A stretch of 64,000 nt of DNA from Spirochaetota bacterium (GTDB lineage Bacteria; Spirochaetota; Spirochaetia; Treponematales; UBA12059): assembly GCA_029547205.1 (NCBI GenBank), contig JAKPPT010000068.1:288014-352013 (forward strand). Reading direction: 5' to 3'. The notes beneath the pieces are model-generated. The model was not told the DNA's origin. It saw only the letters and a program-made list of their open reading frames with translations, and did no database searches. The position numbers and the translations under genes were made by a program. Each line of letters begins with the position of its first letter. Position 1 is the stretch's first letter. Shown here one piece after another: positions 25,315-33,376 of this stretch.

Positions 25315-26292
25315 CTATGTTTTTTCAGCATACCAATCGTGCATATAAGGAAATGGAAGTACACTCCGAATATCAGCTAGACCATTCATGGCCATAATAA
25401 AACGCTCAAAACCCATTGCAACCCCAGAACAGAGGGGAAAATCATCAAAAAGCTCAGCATATTCAAAATTTACTGCATGTGGTACTTGCTGATTTTGTTT
25501 TTTTTCAGCTTCTTTTTTCATGCTCGCAAGTACAGCTTCTTTTGTAGCAGCTTCTGTATAGCAGTTTAGTAACTCGATTCCATTGATATACAATTCCCAT
25601 CGATCCTTCCATGGTGTTCCAGGTATATTACGAGCCAAACATTCTATTTGTGCTGGATATTCAATAAGCACTAGAGGACGATCCTTGGGCAATTCAGGCT
25701 CTATCCACTGAACAAATGCTTGATTAAATAGATCCTCCCACGATGCTTCTTTATTTACAATGAGTCCTTTCCCTAATAATGCCTCTCGTAGAGTGTCCCT
25801 GTCCTGTAACTTGATTAAATCTAACTGTGCGAATTCCAACCATGCTTCCTGCATTGTCATAATTCTAAATGGAGGTTTTGCGTAGTGAGGAGTGTCCCCC
25901 GTGCTGCATGTATCAAATAATGCCTCAGTAATTTCAATAGAATCTCTGGCTGTCGCATTTACTGTGTAATATTCAAGCATGGTAAACTCTGGGCTATGAA
26001 TTGTCCCTATTGATTCTGCATTTCGAAATGCTTTGCACAGCTCAAAAACATTACGCTTTTCTTCTGCAATAAATTTTTTTATCCATACCTCTGGAGAAGG
26101 TAAAAGCCAGAGCTTTCGATTGCCATAAAATGGATTTACATATTCTGTTTCAAAAACTTCAAGACACGATTCGGGCAAAGGTGCTGGAGACAAAAGCGGA
26201 GTATCTAATTCCACATAGTTCCGCTCAAGAAAAAATTGTCTAACCTTTGTTACAAGCCTGGAACGTTCTAAGAGCACTGTCGTACTAATCAC
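25315..26292 (-). CDS. epmA: EF-P--lysine ligase (LysRS-like protein EpmA/GenX)
   Basis: A class II synthetase core without the anticodon domain, which attaches (R)-beta-lysine or lysine to elongation factor P. 325 residues; motif 1 'VELDTPLLSPAPLPES', motif 2 region 'CKAFRNAESIGTIHSPEFTMLEY' and motif 3 'SGVAMGFERFIMAMNG' are intact. It starts with GTG, overlapping the queG stop by four bases (GTGA), with AAGGA upstream. No epmB or efp is in the window. Two GAGTGTCCC words are in frame: RDTL in 'LQDRDTLREAL' and GDTP in 'CSTGDTPHYA'. Confidence 0.88.
   Translation of the reverse strand: MISTTVLLERSRLVTKVRQFFLERNYVELDTPLLSPAPLPESCLEVFETEYVNPFYGNRKLWLLPSPEVWIKKFIAEEKRNVFELCKAFRNAESIGTIHSPEFTMLEYYTVNATARDSIEITEALFDTCSTGDTPHYAKPPFRIMTMQEAWLEFAQLDLIKLQDRDTLREALLGKGLIVNKEASWEDLFNQAFVQWIEPELPKDRPLVLIEYPAQIECLARNIPGTPWKDRWELYINGIELLNCYTEAATKEAVLASMKKEAEKKQNQQVPHAVNFEYAELFDDFPLCSGVAMGFERFIMAMNGLADIRSVLPFPYMHDWYAEKT
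25791..25799 (+). repeat. GAGTGTCCC word
   Basis: In epmA, read on its strand as Arg-Asp-Thr-Leu. Confidence 0.75.
25890..25898 (+). repeat. GAGTGTCCC word
   Basis: In epmA, read Gly-Asp-Thr-Pro, 99 bp from the previous copy. Confidence 0.75.
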
Positions 26293-27302
26293 GTTGTCAT
26301 CCTTTCACTTTCACAGAGAAAGCGCATATATTCTTTAAAATCATTAAGCGGTATCCACCGAAACCCGAGTGCAGTCCCTTTAAAATAGTTTTTAAGTTCC
26401 AGAATAGACATTCCAGCAAGCAATTCTAGTGGCAAATAGCTTCCTGGACGTTTTTCTGATTCTTTTAGCTGAGATTCGAGATATGTAAAAACCTTACTAG
26501 AGTGTCCCCGATGTTCCCGATGTTTCCCTTGTTCCCCTTCCCATTGTCCGCTATCTCCCAACTGTCCCTTTTGATGCTCCAATCTCTCATTATCCTGGAA
26601 TTGCTGAGTATAGGGACACTCTTTGATGCAAACATCACAGCCATAGAGATGATTCCCTCGATGCAATTTGAAATGTTCTGGCATGCCACCTGTACTCATC
26701 CAGTACTGCAGACATAAGTGTTTAGAAAAACCATTGTCAAGCGCATGAGTCGGACAAGCATCAATACATGCTGAACATGATCCACATTGTGAATTGTTTA
26801 TATAATTTTTTGAATCTGTTTCGTTTACGAGTGTCTGAAACAAAGCATCTATTTTCGGGAAAAGCATTAATCCTATCAGTACAGCAGAACCGTAGAGCGG
26901 ATTTACCAGCAAACCCGATTTTCCAATCCAGCCAAGATTTGCGAGTACGGCACTTTCTTTTTCCGGTAATTTTGAATTTACCGATATTCGAATATCACTA
27001 CGGTGTAAACCATATTCTGCACGTATTTTCGCTGCCAATTCTTGCAATATCCTGGTTAAGAAATGGTAATAATTATATGCAGCAAATGATCCAACTGTTA
27101 CTATTTTTGTATGCGTAGAGCTTTCAGTTCCTGAGATAAGCCTATAAGGCAAGAGCACAGCTATACCTGTCACCTCTTTCTGTACATGCTCAGCTATTGG
27201 TATTTCTTTTGTACTGGTAAAGATATGATCTATTGCTCTATCAGACAGGATATTCCATACGTGTATCCCTTTGCAGTCAAAAAACTCCGTGAATGATATC
27301 AT
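26289..27302 (-). CDS. queG: Epoxyqueuosine reductase
   Basis: Performs the last step of queuosine synthesis in tRNA, reducing epoxyqueuosine with cobalamin and two [4Fe-4S] clusters. 337 residues. The two cluster motifs are clear: CGSCSACIDACP and CDVCIKECP. The N-terminal half with 'NLGWIGKSGLLVNPLYGS' carries the active site. It is shorter than most QueG because the C-terminal HEAT part is reduced, and a low-complexity insert with tripeptides like GKH-REH-RGH follows the second cluster. That insert is encoded by a tandem repeat of the dispersed word. It heads a two-gene operon with epmA; both act on translation components. Confidence 0.9.
   Translation of the reverse strand: MISFTEFFDCKGIHVWNILSDRAIDHIFTSTKEIPIAEHVQKEVTGIAVLLPYRLISGTESSTHTKIVTVGSFAAYNYYHFLTRILQELAAKIRAEYGLHRSDIRISVNSKLPEKESAVLANLGWIGKSGLLVNPLYGSAVLIGLMLFPKIDALFQTLVNETDSKNYINNSQCGSCSACIDACPTHALDNGFSKHLCLQYWMSTGGMPEHFKLHRGNHLYGCDVCIKECPYTQQFQDNERLEHQKGQLGDSGQWEGEQGKHREHRGHSSKVFTYLESQLKESEKRPGSYLPLELLAGMSILELKNYFKGTALGFRWIPLNDFKEYMRFLCESERMTT
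26500..26508 (+). repeat. GAGTGTCCC word at the head of a tandem array
   Basis: In queG, read Arg-Gly-His-Ser on its strand. Its TGTCCC begins the tandem 9-mers. Confidence 0.75.
26503..26538 (+). repeat. Four tandem 9-mers derived from the dispersed word, in frame in queG
   Basis: TGTCCCCGA, TGTTCCCGA, TGTTTCCCT and TGTTCCCCT follow each other without gaps. The period keeps queG in frame and gives a His/Arg/Gly-rich insert. More decayed CCC-words (TTGTCC, CTGTCCC) continue to about 26570. Confidence 0.8.
26613..26621 (-). repeat. GAGTGTCCC word
   Basis: In queG at the conserved KECP of the second iron-sulphur cluster, so possibly coincidental; but the long form AAAGAGTGTCCCTATA matches well. 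Confidence 0.55.
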
Positions 27303-27353
27303 AGTAATTCATATTCTCATTAAAGATTATTGATCAAAACATTCATGCACAAA

Positions 27354-28571
27354 TTATTTTCCACGTGCTCGTTCCAGTTTCTGCATCTTTTTATAATATT
27401 CAGCTTGTTTAATTATTTCCATCATATCGCTAACCATAATCTTATTATCAACAATTCGAAACTGTTTATTCTGTAATAACTGCTGTACTACAGCACTGCC
27501 TGTACTCATTGGAAACCCAACGAGATTTATAAGCTCCTTAGGACCAAAATCAAATGTGTATGAAGCACCTTCTTTAATTGGGACTTTATTTTTTTCTAGT
27601 TGCATCTGTAAAGCATCATACATTCTTCCGAGAGGATCAGTAATCAACGTATTGGCAAGCTGTTTGTAAATAAACCATATGCGTTCAGCAAGCAATTGTG
27701 TAAGTTTTGTAACAATTTGAGGCTGTGTCTGTACCATTCGCTCAAAATTGTCTTTGTTGACGGTTAGCAGATAGGTATCCTCATAAGCAATTGCAGTAGC
27801 TGAACGAGGCTTGTTTTCTAGCAAAGCCATTTCTCCAAAGATATCTCCCGGTTTCAAAACAGCGAGGAGCACTTCGGTATTTTCTACGATTTTTGTGATT
27901 TTTACAGAACCTTTTTGAATGATATACAGTTCTGTCCCTGGCATTCCTTCACAAAATACAACTGTATCCTTAGGGTAAAAACGATTGAATTCCTCAGCTG
28001 ATCCATCAAGATAGACTGCCTTTGCAAACTGCTTAATCTTAACCATTCGCTCTTTTGCCATTTGCGCATGTGTGCCAGATGGACATAATTTCAAATACTG
28101 ATAGTAGGCATAAAATGCTTGATTAAACTGACTTTGCTTTACGTAATATTCGCCGATATCAAAAAGATGCGAAGGGTCGGCTTCTGCAACATTTTTGAGT
28201 GTTATTTTTGTGAGCGCTTCATCGAGGTAACGCATCCGTTTTGAGAAGCTCATGATTATCTTCATGGCAACGGGGGTATTACGTTCAATGAGCTGGCCAT
28301 ACTGATCGCGATGTACTCCAATGAGTGTGACATCGGTAAGCGCTCGCGCAGTCTCTATATGACTATGGTTTGACATTGTAGAAATAACGCCAAAAAAGTC
28401 CCCCGGGCCATATACATTGCCGCCTTCTTCTTCTACTACTTCAACCTCTTTTGTAACGAGTACTTTTCCGGATTTTATTATATAAAAAAGGTCTGCATTC
28501 TGTTTACCCTCTACAATAATATATGAGTCTTTCTTAAAATTTACGAAACTTAATTGAAGAGGGCTGTTCAT
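27354..28571 (-). CDS. Protein with two cyclic-nucleotide-binding domains
   Basis: 405 residues, no signal peptide. A first cNMP-binding fold lies at about 10-125 (phosphate-cassette region 'GPGDFFGVISTMSNHSHIETARALT'), then a helical linker with a TPR-like pair, then a second domain at about 190-310 with the better cassette 'PGDIFGEMALLENKPRSATAIA'. The C-terminal 90 residues have a possible Crp-type helix-turn-helix ('KELINLVGFPMSTGSAVVQQLL'). It may be a nucleotide-responsive regulator; cyclic nucleotide specificity cannot be read. It ends 51 bp beyond the queG start and may belong to the same transcript. Confidence 0.85.
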   Translation of the reverse strand: MNSPLQLSFVNFKKDSYIIVEGKQNADLFYIIKSGKVLVTKEVEVVEEEGGNVYGPGDFFGVISTMSNHSHIETARALTDVTLIGVHRDQYGQLIERNTPVAMKIIMSFSKRMRYLDEALTKITLKNVAEADPSHLFDIGEYYVKQSQFNQAFYAYYQYLKLCPSGTHAQMAKERMVKIKQFAKAVYLDGSAEEFNRFYPKDTVVFCEGMPGTELYIIQKGSVKITKIVENTEVLLAVLKPGDIFGEMALLENKPRSATAIAYEDTYLLTVNKDNFERMVQTQPQIVTKLTQLLAERIWFIYKQLANTLITDPLGRMYDALQMQLEKNKVPIKEGASYTFDFGPKELINLVGFPMSTGSAVVQQLLQNKQFRIVDNKIMVSDMMEIIKQAEYYKKMQKLERARGK

Positions 28572-28613
28572 GCAATCCTCATTAGCTTTAGATTTTCCTC
28601 GTTAAAGTATAAA

Positions 28614-28648
28614 GGTACCATCCTCCATTGTCAATGAAAGATGGTACC
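28614..28648 (-). terminator. Possible terminator of glyA
   Basis: GGTACCATC / GATGGTACC inverted repeat with a nested CATTG/CAATG. On the reverse strand it is followed only by TTTATACTTT, so the T-run is weak. It lies ten bases beyond the glyA stop. Confidence 0.45.
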
Positions 28649-28657
28649 CATTGAATA

Positions 28658-29950
28658 TTATTTATCAGCAGGCAAACCGAATCGTTTAGTAAGCTGTAAC
28701 ACCTCTGCCTTTACCTTATTGATTACAGCAGCATCACCTTTAGCCTTCAATACATCCATTATAAAACCTGCAATTTGCTTCATTTCGGCTTCCTTCATGC
28801 CACGAGTTGTAACCGCAGGAGTTCCTACACGGATTCCGGAGGTAATAAATGGACTCTTTGTATCAAAGGGTATGCCATTTTTATTTACTGTTATGTGAGC
28901 TTCATCCAGCCATTTTTCAGCTTCTTTGCCTGTAATTCCCAGTGGAGTAAGATCGACAAGCATGAGATGATTATCGGTACTACCAGAAACGATGCGTGCG
29001 CCACCATCTGCAAGTGCTTGAGCAAGCACTTTTGCATTGGTAACTACCTGCTTCATGTAAGCCTTATAGTCATCAGAAAGTGCTTCTTTGAATGCAACTG
29101 CTTTTCCCGCAATCACATGACAGAGCGGTCCCCCCTGAATTCCGGGGAATATAGTACCATCCAGTATTTCTGACCAGAGCTTAGGTCTGTCCCCTTTGGG
29201 AGTCATGATTCCCTGATTGTTTTCTTTATCAACACCGATAAATACAGCACCACCGCGAGGGCCACGCAAAGTTTTATGCGTTGTTGTTGTTGTAAAATCA
29301 GCGATGCGAATAGGACTGGGATGTAAGCCTGCAGCTACAAGCCCTGCGATATGTGCCATATCGACCATCAGGTATGCTCCAACTTCATCAGCAATTTTTC
29401 TAAATTTTTCAAAATCAATTATGCGTGCATAAGCAGAAGCTCCTGCAACGATCATTTTTGGTTTGCATTCACGGGCGAGTCGTGCAACCTCTTCGTAATC
29501 AATACACTCCGTTTCTCTATTCACTCCATATCGCACTACATTGTAGAGCTTGCCAGAGAAGGAAACTGGCGCACCATGTGTTAAGTGTCCACCATGTGCA
29601 AGGTCCATACCCATTATGGTATCACCGGGTTTTAATGCAGCAAAATATACTCCCATATTTGCTTGAGAACCAGAATGAGGTTGGACATTTGCATAATCAG
29701 CATTAAAAAGCTGTTTTGCCCGATCCCGTGCTAGATTTTCTGAAATATCAACAAATTCACAACCGCCATAATACCGTTTTCCTGGATAACCTTCAGCGTA
29801 CTTATTTGTTAACACAGAACCAACAGCTTCCATGACTGCTCGGCTTGTATAGTTTTCACTTGCAATAAGTTCCAGATTGTTTCGCTGCCTATCTGCTTCC
29901 TGATTCATTGCTGAAAACAATTCAGGATCAGATTTTTCCAATATTGACAT
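28658..29950 (-). CDS. glyA: Serine hydroxymethyltransferase
   Basis: Converts serine and tetrahydrofolate to glycine and methylene-tetrahydrofolate using PLP. 430 residues, with '[12 protein letters not shown]', '[15 protein letters not shown]', the PLP lysine motif '[14 protein letters not shown]' near residue 228, and the C-terminal '[14 protein letters not shown]'. Normal length. A good AGGAGG precedes the ATG. It is a monocistronic gene between a terminator-like hairpin and the transglutaminase-fold gene. Confidence 0.97.
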   Translation of the reverse strand: MSILEKSDPELFSAMNQEADRQRNNLELIASENYTSRAVMEAVGSVLTNKYAEGYPGKRYYGGCEFVDISENLARDRAKQLFNADYANVQPHSGSQANMGVYFAALKPGDTIMGMDLAHGGHLTHGAPVSFSGKLYNVVRYGVNRETECIDYEEVARLARECKPKMIVAGASAYARIIDFEKFRKIADEVGAYLMVDMAHIAGLVAAGLHPSPIRIADFTTTTTHKTLRGPRGGAVFIGVDKENNQGIMTPKGDRPKLWSEILDGTIFPGIQGGPLCHVIAGKAVAFKEALSDDYKAYMKQVVTNAKVLAQALADGGARIVSGSTDNHLMLVDLTPLGITGKEAEKWLDEAHITVNKNGIPFDTKSPFITSGIRVGTPAVTTRGMKEAEMKQIAGFIMDVLKAKGDAAVINKVKAEVLQLTKRFGLPADK

Positions 29951-30056
29951 GCATTCCTCCTTTTATCCTTTTGCTGGTAGTATAACAAAAACCCTCGTTT
30001 TTGTAAAAGCTCTGAACTATTTCAAAATTTGCTCATGGAGAGGCTATACTGGACGG

Positions 30057-31700
30057 TCAGTAAATTCCTGTCACTTCAATATCGCTCCAGAAGCTCGTAT
30101 AGGATTGAATTTCATGACTATACTCTTCATTAATATCGATGAAAGACCATTCTTTTTCAGAACGCGATGTCTTACCATCAGGAAGCAATCGAGATACTTT
30201 ATAACTATCGAGCGAAAAAGCAATATGGCGATCATCCAACGACCCAAAATATTTGTCTGTACTCGAAAATGGATTAGTCAGTTCAAATGTCAGAGCATTC
30301 ATGTATAAAGCTGGGTCAACCGGCACCCATCCTACTCCATATATAAAAAATTCACACCAATAGTGCTCATGTGCTTTTTTATTGTCATCAATTATAATTC
30401 CCGCAACAGGTCGTGCAGGTATCCCTAAGCTTCGCAATGCTGCCGTATACAGCAAGGCGAGGGCTCGTACACTGCCACTCTTTGCGCGAAGTGCCGCAAC
30501 AGGAGTGTCCCCTTTTTTGGACTGCACTGTATATGTTTTTCTGAGTGCATTTAAAACAAGCAATGCACGACGATATGGATTTTTTTCATTCTGAACACTG
30601 TTTCTTGCAAAGTCTTGAATACTTGCATCATCAGCAGGAACAAGATCGCTACTTGCAGTATACTTAGTATACAGTGATGGCAACCCAGTTTTAGGAATTT
30701 GTATTTCATCTGGGTTTACTTCTACTGTATAACTGATACTTTGAACGAGATATCTTTGAACAATGGTATACTCAACAACTGTTTCTGGATTCTGAATTAA
30801 AAAACATGTTACCTGATTATCAGCATAGAGTGGCTGAGTGCTTGATTCCAATAATTTAATATTTCGCTGAGTATCTGTAGAAACAGGCATTTTGCGCCAA
30901 ATATACAGCAATCCACCAGGTTTTGCCTTTATTTTTGAAATACTGGTAAAGGATTCTAAGGCATATGTGCGTTTTGTAATAAATCGTTTTTTAGCAATAT
31001 TTTGTAATTGTAAAAATTGTGGTTTGCTCTGTCCCTGTAATGTTTTTACCCAAATAGGTCCTGAAACTGCACCATCAGGAATACGCATCTGTATTTCTTT
31101 ATCTGACCAGGAGGTATAGTCTTCATCACTATCTGCGACAATAGATTCACTGAGTCCTGTTCCATCAATTGCACTTGCTACAGTCTGGGCAGTAAAAATT
31201 ACCTCTGACGTCCCCCGATTGATGCCGAAGTTATATCCTTTAATAATCAGTAAGCCCCCTGTAACTGCATCCTTTACATCAATACTCACAATAACAGGTC
31301 CAACAGCCTGTTCGGAATTCTCATTGGGAAACCCCGGAAGTTTATCTTTACATGCTATTATTTTACCGTTTGAATAGTACCCTGAACTCGTGCGAACCTT
31401 GATTATTGGCGTTTTATCAAGCAAGGGTACCGTTAAACGGATACTATTGTCTTTCCATTCTAGATATGCAGTTCTCTGTACTGGAATACCATTGAACTCG
31501 ACTCGAGCATCACCAGAAAGCTGACCAAAATTGCTGCCATAAATTGTTATTGTATCCCCTGTGCCTGCGCTGATCGGAAGTATTGTTTCTATTACAGGCT
31601 TTCGAATAAAAAAGGAACGAACGCCAATACCAATGAATATCAAGACGAGAATACTAATGCCGATTAAGAATAGGTTTCGCTTTACCGATGCTTGTTGCAT
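30057..31700 (-). CDS. Membrane-anchored IPT/TIG-transglutaminase-fold protein, catalytic Cys absent
   Basis: 547 residues with one N-terminal membrane helix (LFLIGISILVLIFIGIGV). Two IPT/TIG immunoglobulin-like domains follow (about 35-125, 'GDTITIYGSNFGQLSGDARV', and about 140-225, 'GLLIIKGYNFGINRG'). A transglutaminase-like domain lies at about 370-480 ('SGSVRALALLYTAALRSLGIPAR', then 'HEHYWCEFFIYGVGWVPVDPA'). The usual GxC nucleophile position reads G-S-V, so Cys is replaced by Val while the His and Asp remain. It is probably a non-enzymatic or altered binding module outside the membrane. Last gene of the cysS-sigma-anti-sigma cluster. Confidence 0.8.
   Translation of the reverse strand: MQQASVKRNLFLIGISILVLIFIGIGVRSFFIRKPVIETILPISAGTGDTITIYGSNFGQLSGDARVEFNGIPVQRTAYLEWKDNSIRLTVPLLDKTPIIKVRTSSGYYSNGKIIACKDKLPGFPNENSEQAVGPVIVSIDVKDAVTGGLLIIKGYNFGINRGTSEVIFTAQTVASAIDGTGLSESIVADSDEDYTSWSDKEIQMRIPDGAVSGPIWVKTLQGQSKPQFLQLQNIAKKRFITKRTYALESFTSISKIKAKPGGLLYIWRKMPVSTDTQRNIKLLESSTQPLYADNQVTCFLIQNPETVVEYTIVQRYLVQSISYTVEVNPDEIQIPKTGLPSLYTKYTASSDLVPADDASIQDFARNSVQNEKNPYRRALLVLNALRKTYTVQSKKGDTPVAALRAKSGSVRALALLYTAALRSLGIPARPVAGIIIDDNKKAHEHYWCEFFIYGVGWVPVDPALYMNALTFELTNPFSSTDKYFGSLDDRHIAFSLDSYKVSRLLPDGKTSRSEKEWSFIDINEEYSHEIQSYTSFWSDIEVTGIY
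30503..30511 (+). repeat. GAGTGTCCC word
   Basis: In the transglutaminase-fold gene, read Gly-Asp-Thr-Pro, about ten codons before the missing catalytic Cys. Confidence 0.75.
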
Positions 31701-31755
31701 GCTATAGTGTGTATCATATTATATGAGAACTTACAATTACCGCAGATATAGAGAT

Positions 31756-32289
31756 TTAAAACAGCTTCCTGACTTTAATTCCACCCTGTTCATGCGCATG
31801 TTCATAGGTATCGACAAGAATCTCAATAACAATAGGCTGATGGCCTTTTTGAGAACCAAAAGGATAGAAAATGATTCTTTCACCGGGTTTGATAGTGAAA
31901 AAATTTGCTGAATTCATGTATTTTACAGAATTATTTTGTGTGCTAAACCACAGTTGCCAGCTCACCAGAATCAATAGCGAATCTTTTGTCCGCTTTTGTG
32001 GCGTAACACTTATCTGAATAGCCATAGCATCATTATTAATAAAGTTTAAGGAAAGCTGAGTGTTGTTAAGCGTATAATGTATATCATGCCGCTGCCATGG
32101 ATCTTCTCCATTTGGATGCTGCAGGGTAGTTCTTATAAATACTACAAACAGTTCGCTATAGAGGTTTTCAGAAATTTGAGCATCAACAGGCGGTAAATCG
32201 AATACTTGCTCATCAGCATTTTGAGTAAAAGCCAAAGTGGAAAAACTTATACATAATACAAAACAGACTTTTCTTAGAATGCTCTGCAT
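31756..32289 (-). CDS. Exported protein, function unknown
   Basis: 177 residues. Signal peptide at about 1-22 (MQSILRKVCFVLCISFSTLAFT). The mature part is rich in beta strands, with no motif I recognise. It overlaps the anti-sigma stop by one base and precedes the transglutaminase-fold gene by 55 bp, so it belongs to the ECF sigma operon and may be an envelope stress product or sensor. Confidence 0.65.
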   Translation of the reverse strand: MQSILRKVCFVLCISFSTLAFTQNADEQVFDLPPVDAQISENLYSELFVVFIRTTLQHPNGEDPWQRHDIHYTLNNTQLSLNFINNDAMAIQISVTPQKRTKDSLLILVSWQLWFSTQNNSVKYMNSANFFTIKPGERIIFYPFGSQKGHQPIVIEILVDTYEHAHEQGGIKVRKLF

Positions 32290-32810
32290 TATTTACCACT
32301 CCGATTGAAATCAGCTTCTCGAACTATTGTTGGCTGTATACTAGTTTCTATTGGAAGCTGTCCAGGAATTTCTATAGTTCGGCTGTTTTGCTGTTTGGAA
32401 AGATAGTCCACAACTTCAGACAGTGAATACTCAGAAACTGTTGTAGCGGGCTTGACTTCCACCATAATCTCGTTTGTTCGATTGGTAAATAACAAAACAC
32501 TGAGTCCAATACCTATAAAAAGCATAAAGGCTGCTGCAGCTGCAAGCACTGGCCATGTAATGTGAAAATGAGGTGTAGCGGGCATTGTTTTTAATTTTTT
32601 CTCACAAAATTCCAGTACTCCTTTATTCACTTCAGGAACAATTTCATTTCTTTGTAAGTCAAGCAACTGCTCATGCATTTTTGCATATTTGTGTATAACA
32701 GAACTGCAATGGTCACATGTTCGTATGTGATCTTCCAGTACTTCTCTGTATGGAGAAGGCACTTCGTTATCAAAAAAAGCAGATAGTAGTTCTTTATCAG
32801 GACACTTCAT
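32289..32810 (-). CDS. Zinc-finger anti-sigma factor
   Basis: 173 residues. The zf-HC2 motif 'DHIRTCDHCSS' (HxxxCxxC) lies at about 28-40, followed by one membrane helix (WPVLAAAAAFMLFIGIGLSVLLF) and a periplasmic tail. This is the ZAS architecture that holds an ECF sigma at the membrane. The track begins at a TTG; the ATG two codons later has GAGGAG and is preferred. It overlaps the end of the sigma gene. Confidence 0.85.
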   Translation of the reverse strand: MKCPDKELLSAFFDNEVPSPYREVLEDHIRTCDHCSSVIHKYAKMHEQLLDLQRNEIVPEVNKGVLEFCEKKLKTMPATPHFHITWPVLAAAAAFMLFIGIGLSVLLFTNRTNEIMVEVKPATTVSEYSLSEVVDYLSKQQNSRTIEIPGQLPIETSIQPTIVREADFNRSGK

Positions 32811-33315
32811 AGCCAAGCTCCTCTAAAGCTTTTGCCAGTGCTTCACGGGCTCTAAATACCCTCACTTTAACATTTCCTTCAGTAATGCCAAGCACTTTGC
32901 CTATTTCTTTATAGTCGAGTTCACCATATTCTTTTAAAATCAGAACCCGCTTGAACTTTTCAGGAAGCATCTGAAGTGCATTTTGAACAAGCTGTTCTGT
33001 TTCCGTTTTCAGATGTGTTTGTTCAGGACCATCCATTCCAACGTGTTGTTCTGAATACACGCGCTGATAGAGCTTGTGCTCCTTAGAGGAGCGTTTTGCC
33101 CAGTTTATAGCTGCATTTTGCGCAACTCTAATGAGCCAGTATCGAGCATCATCAGTTGTTTCAAACTTAGACCAGTAATCCAGAACCTTGATAAAGGTAT
33201 CCTGCACAATCTCCTCTGCAGCATCCTCATTTCCCGTTATTCGTTTTACAATACGAAATAACGGAACATACATTGCGGAATAGAGATCATTAAACTGTGA
33301 ACTATCCACACTCAT
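32797..33315 (-). CDS. RNA polymerase ECF sigma factor (sigma-24/RpoE-like)
   Basis: About 172 residues. Region 2 ('EDAAEEIVQDTFIKVLDYWSKF' then 'WLIRVAQNAAINWAKRS') and region 4 with a helix-turn-helix ('LPEKFKRVLILKEYGELDYKEIGKVLGITEGNVKVRVFRARE') are clear. The start is probably the fifth codon (MSVDSS). It is 50-60 bp after cysS and overlaps its anti-sigma, which should control it. Likely targets include this operon. Confidence 0.92.
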   Translation of the reverse strand: MSVDSSQFNDLYSAMYVPLFRIVKRITGNEDAAEEIVQDTFIKVLDYWSKFETTDDARYWLIRVAQNAAINWAKRSSKEHKLYQRVYSEQHVGMDGPEQTHLKTETEQLVQNALQMLPEKFKRVLILKEYGELDYKEIGKVLGITEGNVKVRVFRAREALAKALEELGYEVS

Positions 33316-33376
33316 TATAATAAACACTCTTTTCCCAAGAATGTTACGAACTTTATAAGTATCAGAGTACTCTTAA

